Source of the DNA: Novosphingobium sp. HII-3
Lineage (GTDB): Bacteria; Pseudomonadota; Alphaproteobacteria; Sphingomonadales; Sphingomonadaceae
Assembly: GCF_002916655.1 (NCBI RefSeq)
Contig: NZ_PPSM01000004.1
Coordinates: 1-64,000 of the forward strand
Direction: 5' to 3'
Length of the DNA stretch: 64,000 bases
Positions 35,145 to 43,932 of the stretch are shown here, in pieces. Position numbers and translations under genes: made by a program. The notes under the pieces are model-generated. The model searched no databases. It was not told where the DNA came from and worked only from the letters and a program-made list of their open reading frames with translations. The number at the start of each line of letters is the position of its first letter. Position 1 is the first letter of the stretch.

Positions 35145-35274
35145 ATGTGGCTAGTACCGCGCGACACACACGGTCTTTCTGGACGACGCGATATTCCCCG
35201 GAGCGTGCAAGAAGCCTTGATGCGTTGGTACACCGCAAAGGGTAGCGACGCCGATCATCGTGCTTCGGTTACAC
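35145..35274 (+). pseudogene. 5' fragment of a gene split by IS66
   Basis: The frame starting at ATG 35145 (after an in-frame TGA) runs without stop up to the IS66 left end. It includes the target duplication GGTTACAC at 35267-35274. Joining it to 38582-39744 after removing the element and one duplication copy restores a single 430-codon frame. This is the first 43 codons of that gene, including VQEALMRWYTAKGSDADHRA. Confidence 0.8.
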
Positions 35275-35369
35275 GTAAGCGTACGGGCTCCGGCGTGTTG
35301 CGGCATTAAGGCCTGGCGCTGATGGACCTCCGATGAGGAGTCTCTTTCTGGACTCCAGAAGGAGGGCAA

Positions 35370-35828
35370 GTGAAGGATCGGGTGGAGATCATCGCGCGTA
35401 CCGAACGGCGCAGGAAGTTTTCGGAAGCCGAGAAGGCGGCGATCCTCGCCGAAGCGGATGAAGACGGCGTATCGGTCCGTCAGGTCGCTGGGCGCCACGA
35501 GATTGCCGAGAGCCTGATCTATAACTGGCGGTCGGCCCGCCGCCAAGCAGCGGCCATCGCAAGTGAGGCGCTCGAGTTCATTCCCTACGGGGCAATCATA
35601 ACGACGGAGCCTGCGGTCGCGCCAGCGGTGTCAGAGCCGCAGAAGGCGCCGCGACCCGTTCCGTCGCCGATGCCGCCTGCGCCGGAGGAACTGATCCGGC
35701 CGCATCCCGGTGCCCGTCCCGGCGCGATAGATATAGACCTGCCCAGCGGCGTCCGCCTGTCGGTGGACAGCTACGTCAACGAGAAGGCATTGGCCCGCGT
35801 GCTACGGGCATTCCGGGACGTGTCGTGA
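35370..35828 (+). CDS. tnpA: IS66 accessory protein TnpA (OrfA)
   Basis: The 152-residue protein has a helix-turn-helix in the first 60 residues (RRKFSEAEKAAILAEADEDG, then VAGRHEIAESLIYNWR), followed by a Pro-rich linker and a short conserved C-terminal region (IDLPSGVRLSVD). GAAGGAGG lies ahead of it. Its stop overlaps the GTG start of tnpB. Confidence 0.93.
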   Translation: MKDRVEIIARTERRRKFSEAEKAAILAEADEDGVSVRQVAGRHEIAESLIYNWRSARRQAAAIASEALEFIPYGAIITTEPAVAPAVSEPQKAPRPVPSPMPPAPEELIRPHPGARPGAIDIDLPSGVRLSVDSYVNEKALARVLRAFRDVS

Positions 35829-36178
35829 TTTCGCTGGCGCCCGGAACCAAGGTCTACTTGGCAAGCAAGCCGGTCAGCATGCGGCTCGGTTTCGATGGGC
35901 TGGCGGCGCTGGTCCGCCCGCTATTCGCGGTCGAGCCGTACGGCGGGCATGTCTTCCTGTTTCGCAGCAAGAGCGGCAACTACCTGAAGGCGCTGCATTG
36001 GGATGGGACCGGGCTTTGTCTGTTCGCCAAGCGTTTGGAGCGGAGCCGTTTCGTCTGGCCGCCGCTCATCGAAGGCGGTGTCGTGCTGACCCCGGCGCAG
36101 TTTGCGCTGCTGATCGAAGCGATGGATTGGCGGCGCACAGTGGCCCCCGATCCGCCCCGCCTGCCGGAGCAGATTTGA
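35825..36178 (+). CDS. tnpB: IS66 accessory protein TnpB (OrfB)
   Basis: The 117-residue IS66 Orf2 family protein shows SMRLGFDGLAALV, GGHVFLFRSK and LKALHWDGTGLCLFAKRLE, all hallmark stretches. The GTG start overlaps the tnpA stop (GTGA), so translation is coupled. Confidence 0.95.
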   Translation: MISLAPGTKVYLASKPVSMRLGFDGLAALVRPLFAVEPYGGHVFLFRSKSGNYLKALHWDGTGLCLFAKRLERSRFVWPPLIEGGVVLTPAQFALLIEAMDWRRTVAPDPPRLPEQI

Positions 36179-36244
36179 CGCGATAATCGCCTCATTTCCG
36201 GGCTTTCTACTTGGGCGGAAGGCCGGATTCTGCTAACGGGAAGC

Positions 36245-37879
36245 GTGTCTCCCGACGATCTCGAACTCCCTACCGATCCCGCAGAACTGCGCGCTTTTGC
36301 CGAGGCGATGCGCGCGCGTCTGGCCGCTTCGGAGCGGGCGCTGGAAGCCGAACGAGCGGCCCATGACGAGACCCGCGAGAAGCTTCAGACTGCTCAAAAC
36401 TCGATCAAGCTGACGGCGCTCCAGATCGAGAAGTTCAAGGTCCAGCTGGCCCGCCTTCGGCGCATGAAGTTCGGCCAGTCTTCGGAGCGCCTTGCGCTAC
36501 AGGCCGATCAGCTCGAACTGACGCTGGAGGACCTCGAGGCCGAGCATGCCCATGCTGAGTGCGTGATCGAAGGCCATGTGCCCGACGATACCCCGGTCAA
36601 GGCTGCCCCTCGCAAGCCGCGCCGTGCGCCACTGCCCGACCATCTTCCTCGAGACGAGGTTATGCACGCAGCGCCGGATGCCGACGGTTGTTCCGCCTGC
36701 GGGGGCACGATGGGCAAGCTCGGCGAGGACGTGACCGAAGTGCTGGAATATGTCCCCGGCCGCTTCCGCGTCGTCCGTCATGTCCGGCCTAAGCTTTCCT
36801 GCGACCGCTGCGATACGATCAGTCAGGCACCGGCCCCGGCACTGCCCGTGCCGCGCGGCCGTGCTGGTCCCGGCCTGCTGGCCCACGTCATCGTTTCCAA
36901 GTTTGCCGATCACCTGCCGTTATACCGCCAGTCGCAGATCTACGCGCGAGAGGGTGTCGAGATCAGCCGCTCGACGATGGCGGACTGGCTGGGCCAGGCA
37001 AGCTGGCTGCTGCAACCGCTGGTCGATCGGATCGCCGATCACGTCATGGCCAGCGTGAAGCTCCACGCCGACGATACACCCGTTCCCGTGCTGGCGCCGG
37101 GGACCGGCAAGACGGCAACAGGCCGCCTATGGGTCTACCTTCGCGATAACCGACGATGGAGCCATTTGGACAAGCCGGCAGCGCTGTTCCGCTACAGCCC
37201 TGATCGCAAGGGCGAGCGACCTCGGGAGCATCTCAAGGCCTTTGCAGGCTTCCTTCAGGCCGATGCCTATGCCGGTTACGAGCGCCTATACGTAAGTGAC
37301 CGCCAGCCTGCCCCGATCACGCCGGTTGCCTGCTGGGCACATGCCCGGCGTAAGCTGAACGATGTCTACAAGGCAGACCCGAACTCGGCTGCGCTCGATG
37401 GGCTGCAGATGATCGGCGAGCTTTACGACGTCGAGCGACAGATCGTGCGCGAACCCGCAGATTTCCGCCGCAAGGCTCGGAAGCTCTCAAAGCTCAAGGC
37501 GCTGGATTTCTTCGCGTGGGCCGACGAGGTGCTGTCCAGAGCATCGGCCCGATCGCCGCTGGCCGAGGCGCTGCGTTATGCGGTGAAGCTGAAGCCGCAA
37601 TTGCTCGCTTACACCGACGACGGCAGGTTAGAGATAGACAACAATCCGGCGGAGAATGCCCTGCGGGGAATCTGCCTTGGCAGAAAGAACTGGCTTTTCG
37701 CAGGTGCCGACTGTGGTGGGGAGCGTGCTGCTGCCATGTATTCACTGCTGGAAACGGCCAAACTCAACGGCGTCAATCCGCAGGAATGGTTGGCCAACGT
37801 CCTCGATCGCATCGGCAAGGGGCATCCGATCAACCGGATTGACGAATTGCTACCGTGGAACTGGACCTTGCGCGAATAG
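36245..37879 (+). CDS. tnpC: IS66 transposase TnpC
   Basis: The 544-residue DDE transposase starts at GTG 36245 after GGGAAGC. It has an N-terminal leucine-rich coiled coil (residues 15-75), a Cys4 zinc motif (CSAC and CDRC), the catalytic region around LHADDTPVPVLAPG, the conserved CWAHARRK, and the C-terminal Glu region around DNNPAENALR. The full length suggests that it is functional. Confidence 0.96.
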   Translation: MSPDDLELPTDPAELRAFAEAMRARLAASERALEAERAAHDETREKLQTAQNSIKLTALQIEKFKVQLARLRRMKFGQSSERLALQADQLELTLEDLEAEHAHAECVIEGHVPDDTPVKAAPRKPRRAPLPDHLPRDEVMHAAPDADGCSACGGTMGKLGEDVTEVLEYVPGRFRVVRHVRPKLSCDRCDTISQAPAPALPVPRGRAGPGLLAHVIVSKFADHLPLYRQSQIYAREGVEISRSTMADWLGQASWLLQPLVDRIADHVMASVKLHADDTPVPVLAPGTGKTATGRLWVYLRDNRRWSHLDKPAALFRYSPDRKGERPREHLKAFAGFLQADAYAGYERLYVSDRQPAPITPVACWAHARRKLNDVYKADPNSAALDGLQMIGELYDVERQIVREPADFRRKARKLSKLKALDFFAWADEVLSRASARSPLAEALRYAVKLKPQLLAYTDDGRLEIDNNPAENALRGICLGRKNWLFAGADCGGERAAAMYSLLETAKLNGVNPQEWLANVLDRIGKGHPINRIDELLPWNWTLRE

Positions 37880-37901
37880 CTGAGGATCGCCCACTTTTCG
37901 G

Positions 37902-38468
37902 TCAGACGTTGGCATCCAAACTATCCATTTTAACTTTTGAATGTTCCGCATGCCTCGCCTTGACCGCCACAAAAGCAGGGTTGGCTTCAAGCGATCTGTC
38001 CATGTCGAGCGTAATCAGCACACTATCGCTCAACGGCCATCGAACGCGCCGTTGCCAGCAAGTCAGGAGTTCGTTTGGGGATACCAGTCGGAGGCGAAGG
38101 TAGGTGATCCTGCCAGATTCCGTCTGATCCACTGATGCTATTTGATCCCAAGGGATGAAATGTGGTCGGCGATGCGGAATTTCGATGCCATCATCCGAGA
38201 TTCTCAGAAGCGGGCTTTTCCTGTGCATGAATAGCTTGGCGGTGAACCAAGCCAGCCACAACCACAGGCATGCCATGATCGCGGCCCCGATCGCGACAGC
38301 AACCTCTGCAAAGCTTGATCCGCCTTGAAAGGTCACCGCAAGGTACACGATTCCTGCGAAAATCAGAGCAAAAGGCGCTGTTACCATCAGCCCCGCCGCG
38401 AGAAATGCGAACGGCCATAGCCAACGGCGAGGAAAAACAGTCAGACTTGGCGTCGTTGTGGAGGTCAT
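37902..38468 (-). CDS. Membrane protein carried as IS66 cargo
   Basis: The 188-residue product has two transmembrane segments (about residues 15-45 and 53-75) and a C-terminal soluble domain (ISDDGIEIPHRRPHFIPWDQI onward) resembling PH-like or STM3941-type membrane-anchored domains. It lies fully inside the IS66 inverted repeats, opposite to the transposition genes, and so travels with the element. Base composition is lower in GC than the transposase genes. The function is unknown. Confidence 0.7.
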   Translation of the reverse strand: MTSTTTPSLTVFPRRWLWPFAFLAAGLMVTAPFALIFAGIVYLAVTFQGGSSFAEVAVAIGAAIMACLWLWLAWFTAKLFMHRKSPLLRISDDGIEIPHRRPHFIPWDQIASVDQTESGRITYLRLRLVSPNELLTCWQRRVRWPLSDSVLITLDMDRSLEANPAFVAVKARHAEHSKVKMDSLDANV

Positions 38469-38573
38469 CCTGCAATCGGTAAATCGAAGAGAAACGGAAG
38501 CAATAGGCTTCAGTTTGGGCCCAGCCTCACAGCCTGGGATCCCCGGCGAGGACGGTCTTGAGCGGACGCTTAC

Positions 38574-39744
38574 GGTTACACTCGTGACGATTGCGCGTGA
38601 GAACGAACAATGGATCGCCTGCGGTTGCCTGGGCGAGACCCGGCCGCCGCCGCTGACCAGTCCCGCCTATCTCTCGGAAGCAGAAACCTACTACTTGCGT
38701 CGCCTAAGAAGCCGTCCCCGGCATGACAGGCGCTGCCCGTTCTACTTGCCCCAGGCGCCGGACAGGATCCGCGAACGGCCTGGCGACAGCCTCTTCGAAA
38801 TCGAGTTTCCCAAGGGCCTGTTCAACGCGCACAAGAAGGCTCCGGAAAAGCTGGCGCAGCAGCCTGATGACGAAGAACCGGACGATCGCAGTCGCGGCGT
38901 CTCGGTGCCCCGTCTCGGGCGATTGCTGTGGATGTTGCTCGAAGCCGCTCACACCAACGTGCTTCCGCCACTCCCGCCACAAGGCCGACCTGAGCATGGC
39001 TTGCGTGATGAGTTCGCGCGGCTGCGTGAAGCCGCAAGCCGGTTTCTCATTGCCCCTCGGATCAAGCTGCAGGACCACTTGTATTTCAACGTGAAGGAAT
39101 GGCAGGCGCGCCGCGTCCACGCACGCCTGCGCAAGGCCGAAAGCCTCTGGCCCGGGGACTTCGCGCCTCAGGCCTTCCTCCTTCTGGAGGCACACGGAAT
39201 ATCGGGAACGACCGTTCACACTGGCCTTGGCGACCTGAAGGTTCGCAACCGCATCCAGCACACCGGCATCATCAGGGCCAAGGTGGAGCCACCATTCATC
39301 GTCCTTGCCGTTGTGGGCGAGCATAACCCTCGCGAAGGATACCTGCCTTTACGCGCCTACGCGCAGCCGGTTTTCAAGGGGAACCGCTTCATCCCGGTCG
39401 AGCGAGAAGAAGACAGGGCATTCTTCGACCAACTTGTAAGCTTCCAGTACAGGATGCGCCGCAAGAACGTGCAGGTCGCGATCAAGCGGCCGCTGTTCGA
39501 TATTGTCACCCCGGCCGGAAAGGTACGCCCCGACGCCATCGTTGCCTTCCTCGACTTGCGCACGGGCCTGGAGGCGGATTTCGCCATCCAGTTGCTGCGC
39601 GAGCGGACCCCCCACTACCTCGAGATGAAAGCCGAGGAACGCGCGCGGTTCGAGGAATACCATCGAACGATCAGCCTGCACACGCACCAGCTTGGTGACA
39701 CCGATCTGTTGGACCGCCTTGAAGCAATGATCGATACCGCCTGA
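38574..39744 (+). pseudogene. 3' fragment of the IS66-split gene, DUF1173-like
   Basis: This is the main part of the interrupted gene, from the second GGTTACAC copy to the stop at 39744. It encodes about 387 residues after the junction (VTIARENEQWIACGCLGE, then YLSEAETYYLRRL). The overall sequence resembles the DUF1173 proteins of alphaproteobacterial plasmids; that match is from memory and tentative. An open frame extends back into the IS (to 38458), so a chimeric protein could still be made, but the natural start is 3.3 kb away at 35145. Confidence 0.75.
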
Positions 39745-39796
39745 CCAAAGAAAGAGGAGAGGGAAGGGGAATGACGAACCCGAACAGGAGATCGTC
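39745..39796 (+). promoter_or_regulatory. Polypurine-hairpin leader 5
   Basis: The purine tract AAAGAAAGAGGAGAGGGAAG starts at 39747. It is followed by a perfect 7-bp stem, ATGACGA (39771-39777) with TCGTCAT (39792-39798). The loop holds the Shine-Dalgarno AGGAG, and the 3' arm includes the first two bases of the ATG at 39797. Confidence 0.7.
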
Positions 39797-40420
39797 ATGA
39801 AGTCCTTCGCCTCAAGCCCGCGTCCGTCATCGTCCATCTGGGGCGCAATACAGGAAGCCGAGCAGATCCTTCCCGGCATCTGGTCCGTCTCCACCCCCTC
39901 GCATGGTGGTCTCATCGTTTCCGATGAACGGCAGGAGGCGATAGCCGAACCCCTGCGGATCGAGGGCGCATCCTACGAGGAAGACGTCAATTGGGCGCAT
40001 GTAATCCTCGCGTTCGAGGATGAGTTTCGCGAGCGCGGCACGTACCCGGCCTCCTATCTGCAACTCGCGCGTGACTGCGTGCGCTGCTGGCATCCCGATG
40101 CCTTTACCGCGTTTACCGGTGAAGCCGTCACGCACGAGCAGTCACACGTCCTCAAGAGACGCACTGCCTACCTCGCCTGCGTCGGCGAACTGTGCGTCAC
40201 CGCCGCATGGGGAAGCTGGGCTGATTGGGTTCCGGACGGCAAGACCGGTGTCGTTGGCATGATTGTCGAGAGTGTCGATCATCTTGGCCATGCGACCTAC
40301 AGCGGCGCGCGGCAGTATGCGCTGGTAGATGCCAAGGTTTACGAGAACCGAGCCAGCCCGGCCTCCTTTGCCAGCCTTAAGGCAGAGCTCATCGACTGCC
40401 CCACCGGCATGGCTGCCTGA
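39797..40420 (+). CDS. Unknown protein
   Basis: The 207-residue soluble protein has a central Trp/Cys-containing helical part (VILAFEDEFRERGTYPASYL, RDCVRCWHPDAF) and a beta-rich end (ATYSGARQYALVDAKVY). It is translated from within the hairpin leader. It is followed 13 bp later by the TGT-like gene, with which it probably forms an operon. No family is recognised. Confidence 0.65.
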   Translation: MKSFASSPRPSSSIWGAIQEAEQILPGIWSVSTPSHGGLIVSDERQEAIAEPLRIEGASYEEDVNWAHVILAFEDEFRERGTYPASYLQLARDCVRCWHPDAFTAFTGEAVTHEQSHVLKRRTAYLACVGELCVTAAWGSWADWVPDGKTGVVGMIVESVDHLGHATYSGARQYALVDAKVYENRASPASFASLKAELIDCPTGMAA

Positions 40421-40433
40421 GAAGGAATATCTC

Positions 40434-41444
40434 ATGATCGAGATTGCGCTTGGCCTGCCTCACTTGAGGCAGGGCCCAATCCTGCGCCGCGCGCTGTCCC
40501 TGAAGGCGACTGTCCTTGTTTCCGCAAGCGCGCTCGCACGATGGAAACACATCGATGGATGCCGGCGATGGACCGGTTGGAACATCCTCCAGTTGCGCAA
40601 CCTGCCGGCACAGGTCGATGCCATTCTCGATTCCGGCGGTTTCACCAGCCATGTTGTTTATGGCGGGTTTCCATGGTCGATCGATGACTACATCGCGCTT
40701 GCCGCCGCACATCCGTTCCGGCTGTTCGCGAGCTTCGATTACCCCTGCGAAGCCGAAATCGCGAGCGACCGGGCCTCGGTCAAGGAACGACTGTCACGCA
40801 CGATCGGCGCGAACCGGGAAACCCGCCGCAAGGCCGAAGAGGCCGGCATTGCCGACAGGTTCATGCCGGTCCTCCAAGGGAGGACACCGGCGGACTATGA
40901 GCGATGCGCCGAGGCGTTGGTTAGGTCGATGGTTCCAGGGCGAACCATCGGCGTGGGCTCAATGTGCCGGCGTGAGATCCGCGGGCCGGAAGGGCTGATT
41001 GCAGTGGTCGAACATCTTGACCGCATCCTGCCCGTTGGCGTGCGATTGCACTGCTTTGGCGTGAAGGGCGCCGCCCTACCGTACCTGCGAGCCTTTGAGC
41101 ACCGCGTCGCAAGCATCGATTCAATGGCATACGGCGTGAGCGCGCGGCGCGAAGCCTACCGCGCTGGTATCTCTAAGACCGATGCTCTGGTGGCGCAGCA
41201 TATGACGCGCTGGTTTCTGCGCCAGAGGCGGGCAGCAGCCAGCCCTTTAAGGCTCCTGCCGCCAGCAAATGTCACGAGGCCGGAATTGCCTGCGGCCGAT
41301 CCATGGGACGCGGCCATGGCCAGAGCCCGCGAAGAAATTGGGAACCTGATCGAGACGGGCGAACTCGACCACGACGAGATCACGGAAGGCTGGATCACGG
41401 CATGGGCTGGCGACGCCTACGCCGATGAACCGCAAGCCGCATAA
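40434..41444 (+). CDS. TGT/DpdA-like base-exchange enzyme
   Basis: The 336-residue TIM-barrel protein is of the tRNA-guanine transglycosylase superfamily. The start at 40434 has GAAGGAA upstream. Both catalytic aspartates can be seen: D66 in LDSGGFT, the base-binding general acid/base, and D229 in SIDSMAYG, the nucleophile position with the Tyr seen in archaeal TGT and DpdA. LHCFGVKG matches the TGT glycine loop. The CxCxxC zinc site of true TGTs is absent, as in DpdA-type enzymes, which insert 7-deazaguanine bases into DNA. The substrate here is not known; DNA modification of the plasmid is a plausible inference. Confidence 0.75.
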   Translation: MIEIALGLPHLRQGPILRRALSLKATVLVSASALARWKHIDGCRRWTGWNILQLRNLPAQVDAILDSGGFTSHVVYGGFPWSIDDYIALAAAHPFRLFASFDYPCEAEIASDRASVKERLSRTIGANRETRRKAEEAGIADRFMPVLQGRTPADYERCAEALVRSMVPGRTIGVGSMCRREIRGPEGLIAVVEHLDRILPVGVRLHCFGVKGAALPYLRAFEHRVASIDSMAYGVSARREAYRAGISKTDALVAQHMTRWFLRQRRAAASPLRLLPPANVTRPELPAADPWDAAMARAREEIGNLIETGELDHDEITEGWITAWAGDAYADEPQAA

Positions 41445-41446
41445 TC

Positions 41447-41511
41447 AAAGAGAAGGGGGAGGAGGGGAGAGCGCACACTGAATGATGGCGCGGCCATCAG
41501 GAGCTCCCCTC
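41447..41511 (+). promoter_or_regulatory. Polypurine-hairpin leader 6
   Basis: The purine tract 41447-41470 (AAAGAGAAGGGGGAGGAGGG and on) is followed by hairpin TGATGGC (41483-41489) with GCCATCA (41493-41499), loop GCG. The 3' arm runs into AGGAG at 41499-41503, ahead of ATG 41512. Confidence 0.65.
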
Positions 41512-42840
41512 ATGGACGACAATGTAATCGACGTAGCAGATCCGGCCGCATGGTTGCGCCGAGGGCGCAGCGAGGACGACGCCAATGCACTGGCCAAGGC
41601 CTGGCGCGACTATCCGGACCTGCCAATCAGCGCCCCTGGGGAACAACGCATGGCACGCACACGCGATCGCGCGATTGCAATGCGTCCCATCTTTGAGGCG
41701 ATGCGTGAGCGGACGGAAGCCGACCGCCAGGCGAAGAACTTCGCCTTCATTACCGCCAAGGCCGAAAACGGAGACGCCAGCGAGCAGGACAAAGCGATCC
41801 TGCGCGCGCGCGACGATCACGGCTACGACTGGAATCGTGCCGTGCGCTACGCCGAAGGCTGGTATGCCGCAGTTGCGGGATGGAACCATCGCTACGACAG
41901 GCCCGCCAGAAGCGAGACCGAGACGCTCCTCAGATCTGCCTACGACCGGGGCTTTGCTGATGGCGGCGGCGATACCAGTGACCTTTTTGATACCGCACGC
42001 CGCGCCAACAACGCAGCAGACGCGCTCGCCCCGGCAAACAGTTTATCGGTGCCCTCACGCAGCGGCAAACTGAGCCCCAGCCATTGGCCTGCGCCTCAGG
42101 ACAGTAATCTGCCGGTCTCCTGGCATCGCCGCGCTGTCATCATGACCGACGCCGATCTTGTCCCGCCAACGGGACGCAACGGACAGCCCTCCCGCCGTCC
42201 CAGCGCCATTTCGCTAGTCCGGGATCGCTCAGAAGGAGCCGCAACCATCATAGTGCTCAGCTCCAAGGACGGTTTCGTTGCCGGCAACTCCATAGACCCG
42301 GCACTCTCTCCGATAACGACTGCCCAGGCAAACGCGCTGATAGCCGACCCTGACCAGCGTGAGAGACTGCGCTCTCTGCTCGCCGGCGAGTTCGACGATC
42401 TGCTTATCACCGCTCAGGACGAATACCTGCGCGTGCTCGACGCACTCACCACCGCCTTGCCGGTCCTGCGTACCATGGAGCGCACACGCAATACACCGCT
42501 GCAGCAGCGCGCCCATCTCGAAACCTGGCTCGCGCGAGGCCGGGGCTGCGGACAGAATATGGGTGCCGGACACATCCGTTGGGGGAAGGCCGCCAAAGGC
42601 CTGACGGCGCGTCTGGGGGAGTTCACGGCCCGCTATGTCGGACCAGCGCCCGAGCGAGGCCATCTCATCCGTATTTGCCTCGAGGACGGCTCCGCCGCCG
42701 ACGGCTTCGTCACGGCCGATCATGCGCCACTCACCCCAGAGATCCGCATCTCCAGCAAATCACGGCTGCGCCACGAAATGGCTCAGGCCCTTCGCACTTT
42801 CGGCGGCGCGACGCGCCTCAGCGCCCGCCTTCCATTCTGA
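41512..42840 (+). CDS. Unknown protein
   Basis: The start at 41512 (MDDNVIDVADPAAWLRRGRS) is fixed by AGGAG nine bases upstream; a longer start at 41482 would lie inside the leader hairpin. The 442-residue soluble protein has a charged helical N-terminal half and a C-terminal part with a small Gly-rich basic stretch (RGRGCGQNMGAGHIRWGKA). No family is recognised. It follows the TGT-like gene after a structured leader. Confidence 0.65.
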   Translation: MDDNVIDVADPAAWLRRGRSEDDANALAKAWRDYPDLPISAPGEQRMARTRDRAIAMRPIFEAMRERTEADRQAKNFAFITAKAENGDASEQDKAILRARDDHGYDWNRAVRYAEGWYAAVAGWNHRYDRPARSETETLLRSAYDRGFADGGGDTSDLFDTARRANNAADALAPANSLSVPSRSGKLSPSHWPAPQDSNLPVSWHRRAVIMTDADLVPPTGRNGQPSRRPSAISLVRDRSEGAATIIVLSSKDGFVAGNSIDPALSPITTAQANALIADPDQRERLRSLLAGEFDDLLITAQDEYLRVLDALTTALPVLRTMERTRNTPLQQRAHLETWLARGRGCGQNMGAGHIRWGKAAKGLTARLGEFTARYVGPAPERGHLIRICLEDGSAADGFVTADHAPLTPEIRISSKSRLRHEMAQALRTFGGATRLSARLPF

Positions 42841-42862
42841 GGCCTCCATCGAAGGAACCACC

Positions 42863-43588
42863 ATGAAAATCGAACTGAAGAACCTCAAGCTGGCCCCCTC
42901 GCTATCGGAGGAAACAACCGCTTACACGGCGACCATACATATCGACGGATGTGCCGCATTTCATGCCCGTAACCACGGGCATGGCGGGGGAGACGACTTC
43001 GATCCTGTTCGGGATTATGCCAGTCCTGACCTGCAAGCGGTGAATGCCTGGCTTGCCGTAAACGAACCTCCAAGCGGACCCTTCGAACCGGATCCCGCAA
43101 AGCGGGCACCTTACGATACCGGCAGCAAGTGCGACCTGGAGATCTTCGTCGCCCGGCTCATTGACCGCCACGTGGCAGCCCGACAGCTTCGCCGCCTGCT
43201 TAAGGCCAGCGTCCTGCGAATTGGCGATGACCAGCAAGTCTACAAGCTGAGAATGAAACCAACCGAGGCTGGCCTCGCAGCCGTCAGGGCCACCCACCCC
43301 GATTGGACAATCGTGAATGGTGCCTCGGCCGAGATCGTCGAGCGCGCGAGTGCAATCCTGGGCGGCGCGACCGATACTGAGGAGAGCGTTTACGCTCGAC
43401 AGCGCGAAAAGCGCCTCACGCTTGAGGACGCAAGATGGCTGCGCCATCGCAATGCGCAGGCTGAACGTCCGTGCTCCGACCTCGAGCAGTTCCTCCATGA
43501 CTTTGTAGCCCGCGAGGAAGGACGGCTCGAGCGCTATCGCGCCAAGCGTCAATCAGGATCAGGTGACATCACACTCAGTGTCGACTGA
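42863..43588 (+). CDS. Unknown protein
   Basis: The start at 42863 has GAAGGAA upstream and opens MKIELKNLKLAPSLSEETTAYTA. The predicted product is 241 residues, with an N-terminal beta-rich part including a His/Gly stretch (ARNHGHGGGDDFDP) and a helical C-terminus. The opening resembles recurrent plasmid-encoded proteins of unknown function. It is co-oriented and close to its neighbours. Confidence 0.65.
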   Translation: MKIELKNLKLAPSLSEETTAYTATIHIDGCAAFHARNHGHGGGDDFDPVRDYASPDLQAVNAWLAVNEPPSGPFEPDPAKRAPYDTGSKCDLEIFVARLIDRHVAARQLRRLLKASVLRIGDDQQVYKLRMKPTEAGLAAVRATHPDWTIVNGASAEIVERASAILGGATDTEESVYARQREKRLTLEDARWLRHRNAQAERPCSDLEQFLHDFVAREEGRLERYRAKRQSGSGDITLSVD

Positions 43589-43632
43589 ACCGGCCGGTTG
43601 TTCGGCCCCAAACCATCCTCACAGGAGCCTCT

Positions 43633-43932
43633 ATGGAACTCGCCAAGATGCTGGTGCTCAGCACCTCCCACATGAGCCCTCAGACCGCGCAGCAATGGGT
43701 GCCCACATGCCCATGGGCCTGCTTTAACAAGGGGGGCTACGGTTGGTTCATGTACGTGTGCGACGATTGCGCCATCACCGAGGCCGAGGACGTCCCACTG
43801 GAAATTCGTTCCGCCGTGCACGTCGCCAAACGCGAGGGTTGCCAATGGATCATGTGGGACTGTGATGGGCCGGTCCTCGAAGAGCTTCCCGAGTATGACT
43901 GGGATACTTCGTCTTTGGCGGTCGCGGCATGA
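43633..43932 (+). CDS. Unknown small protein, DUF5983-like
   Basis: The 99-residue protein contains KMLVLSTSHMSPQTAQQW and a C-terminal stretch of Trp/Cys/Asp (GCQWIMWDCDGP). It looks like the DUF5983 type of plasmid protein; that name is given from memory with modest certainty. CAGGAG precedes the start, and a 5-bp hairpin (GGCCG/CGGCC) lies just upstream. It overlaps the next gene by ATGA. Confidence 0.6.
   Translation: MELAKMLVLSTSHMSPQTAQQWVPTCPWACFNKGGYGWFMYVCDDCAITEAEDVPLEIRSAVHVAKREGCQWIMWDCDGPVLEELPEYDWDTSSLAVAA

Larger units (their letters stand above)
35275..38573. mobile_element. IS66-family insertion sequence with a cargo gene
   Basis: The ends are defined by the IS66-type terminal sequence GTAAGCGT at 35275 and its inverted form ACGCTTAC ending at 38573. 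The flanks are a perfect 8-bp direct repeat GGTTACAC at 35267-35274 and 38574-38581. The element is 3299 bp and carries tnpA, tnpB and tnpC on the plus strand plus a membrane-protein gene on the minus strand, inside the inverted repeats. The intact reading frames and perfect duplication indicate a fairly recent insertion. Confidence 0.92.
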
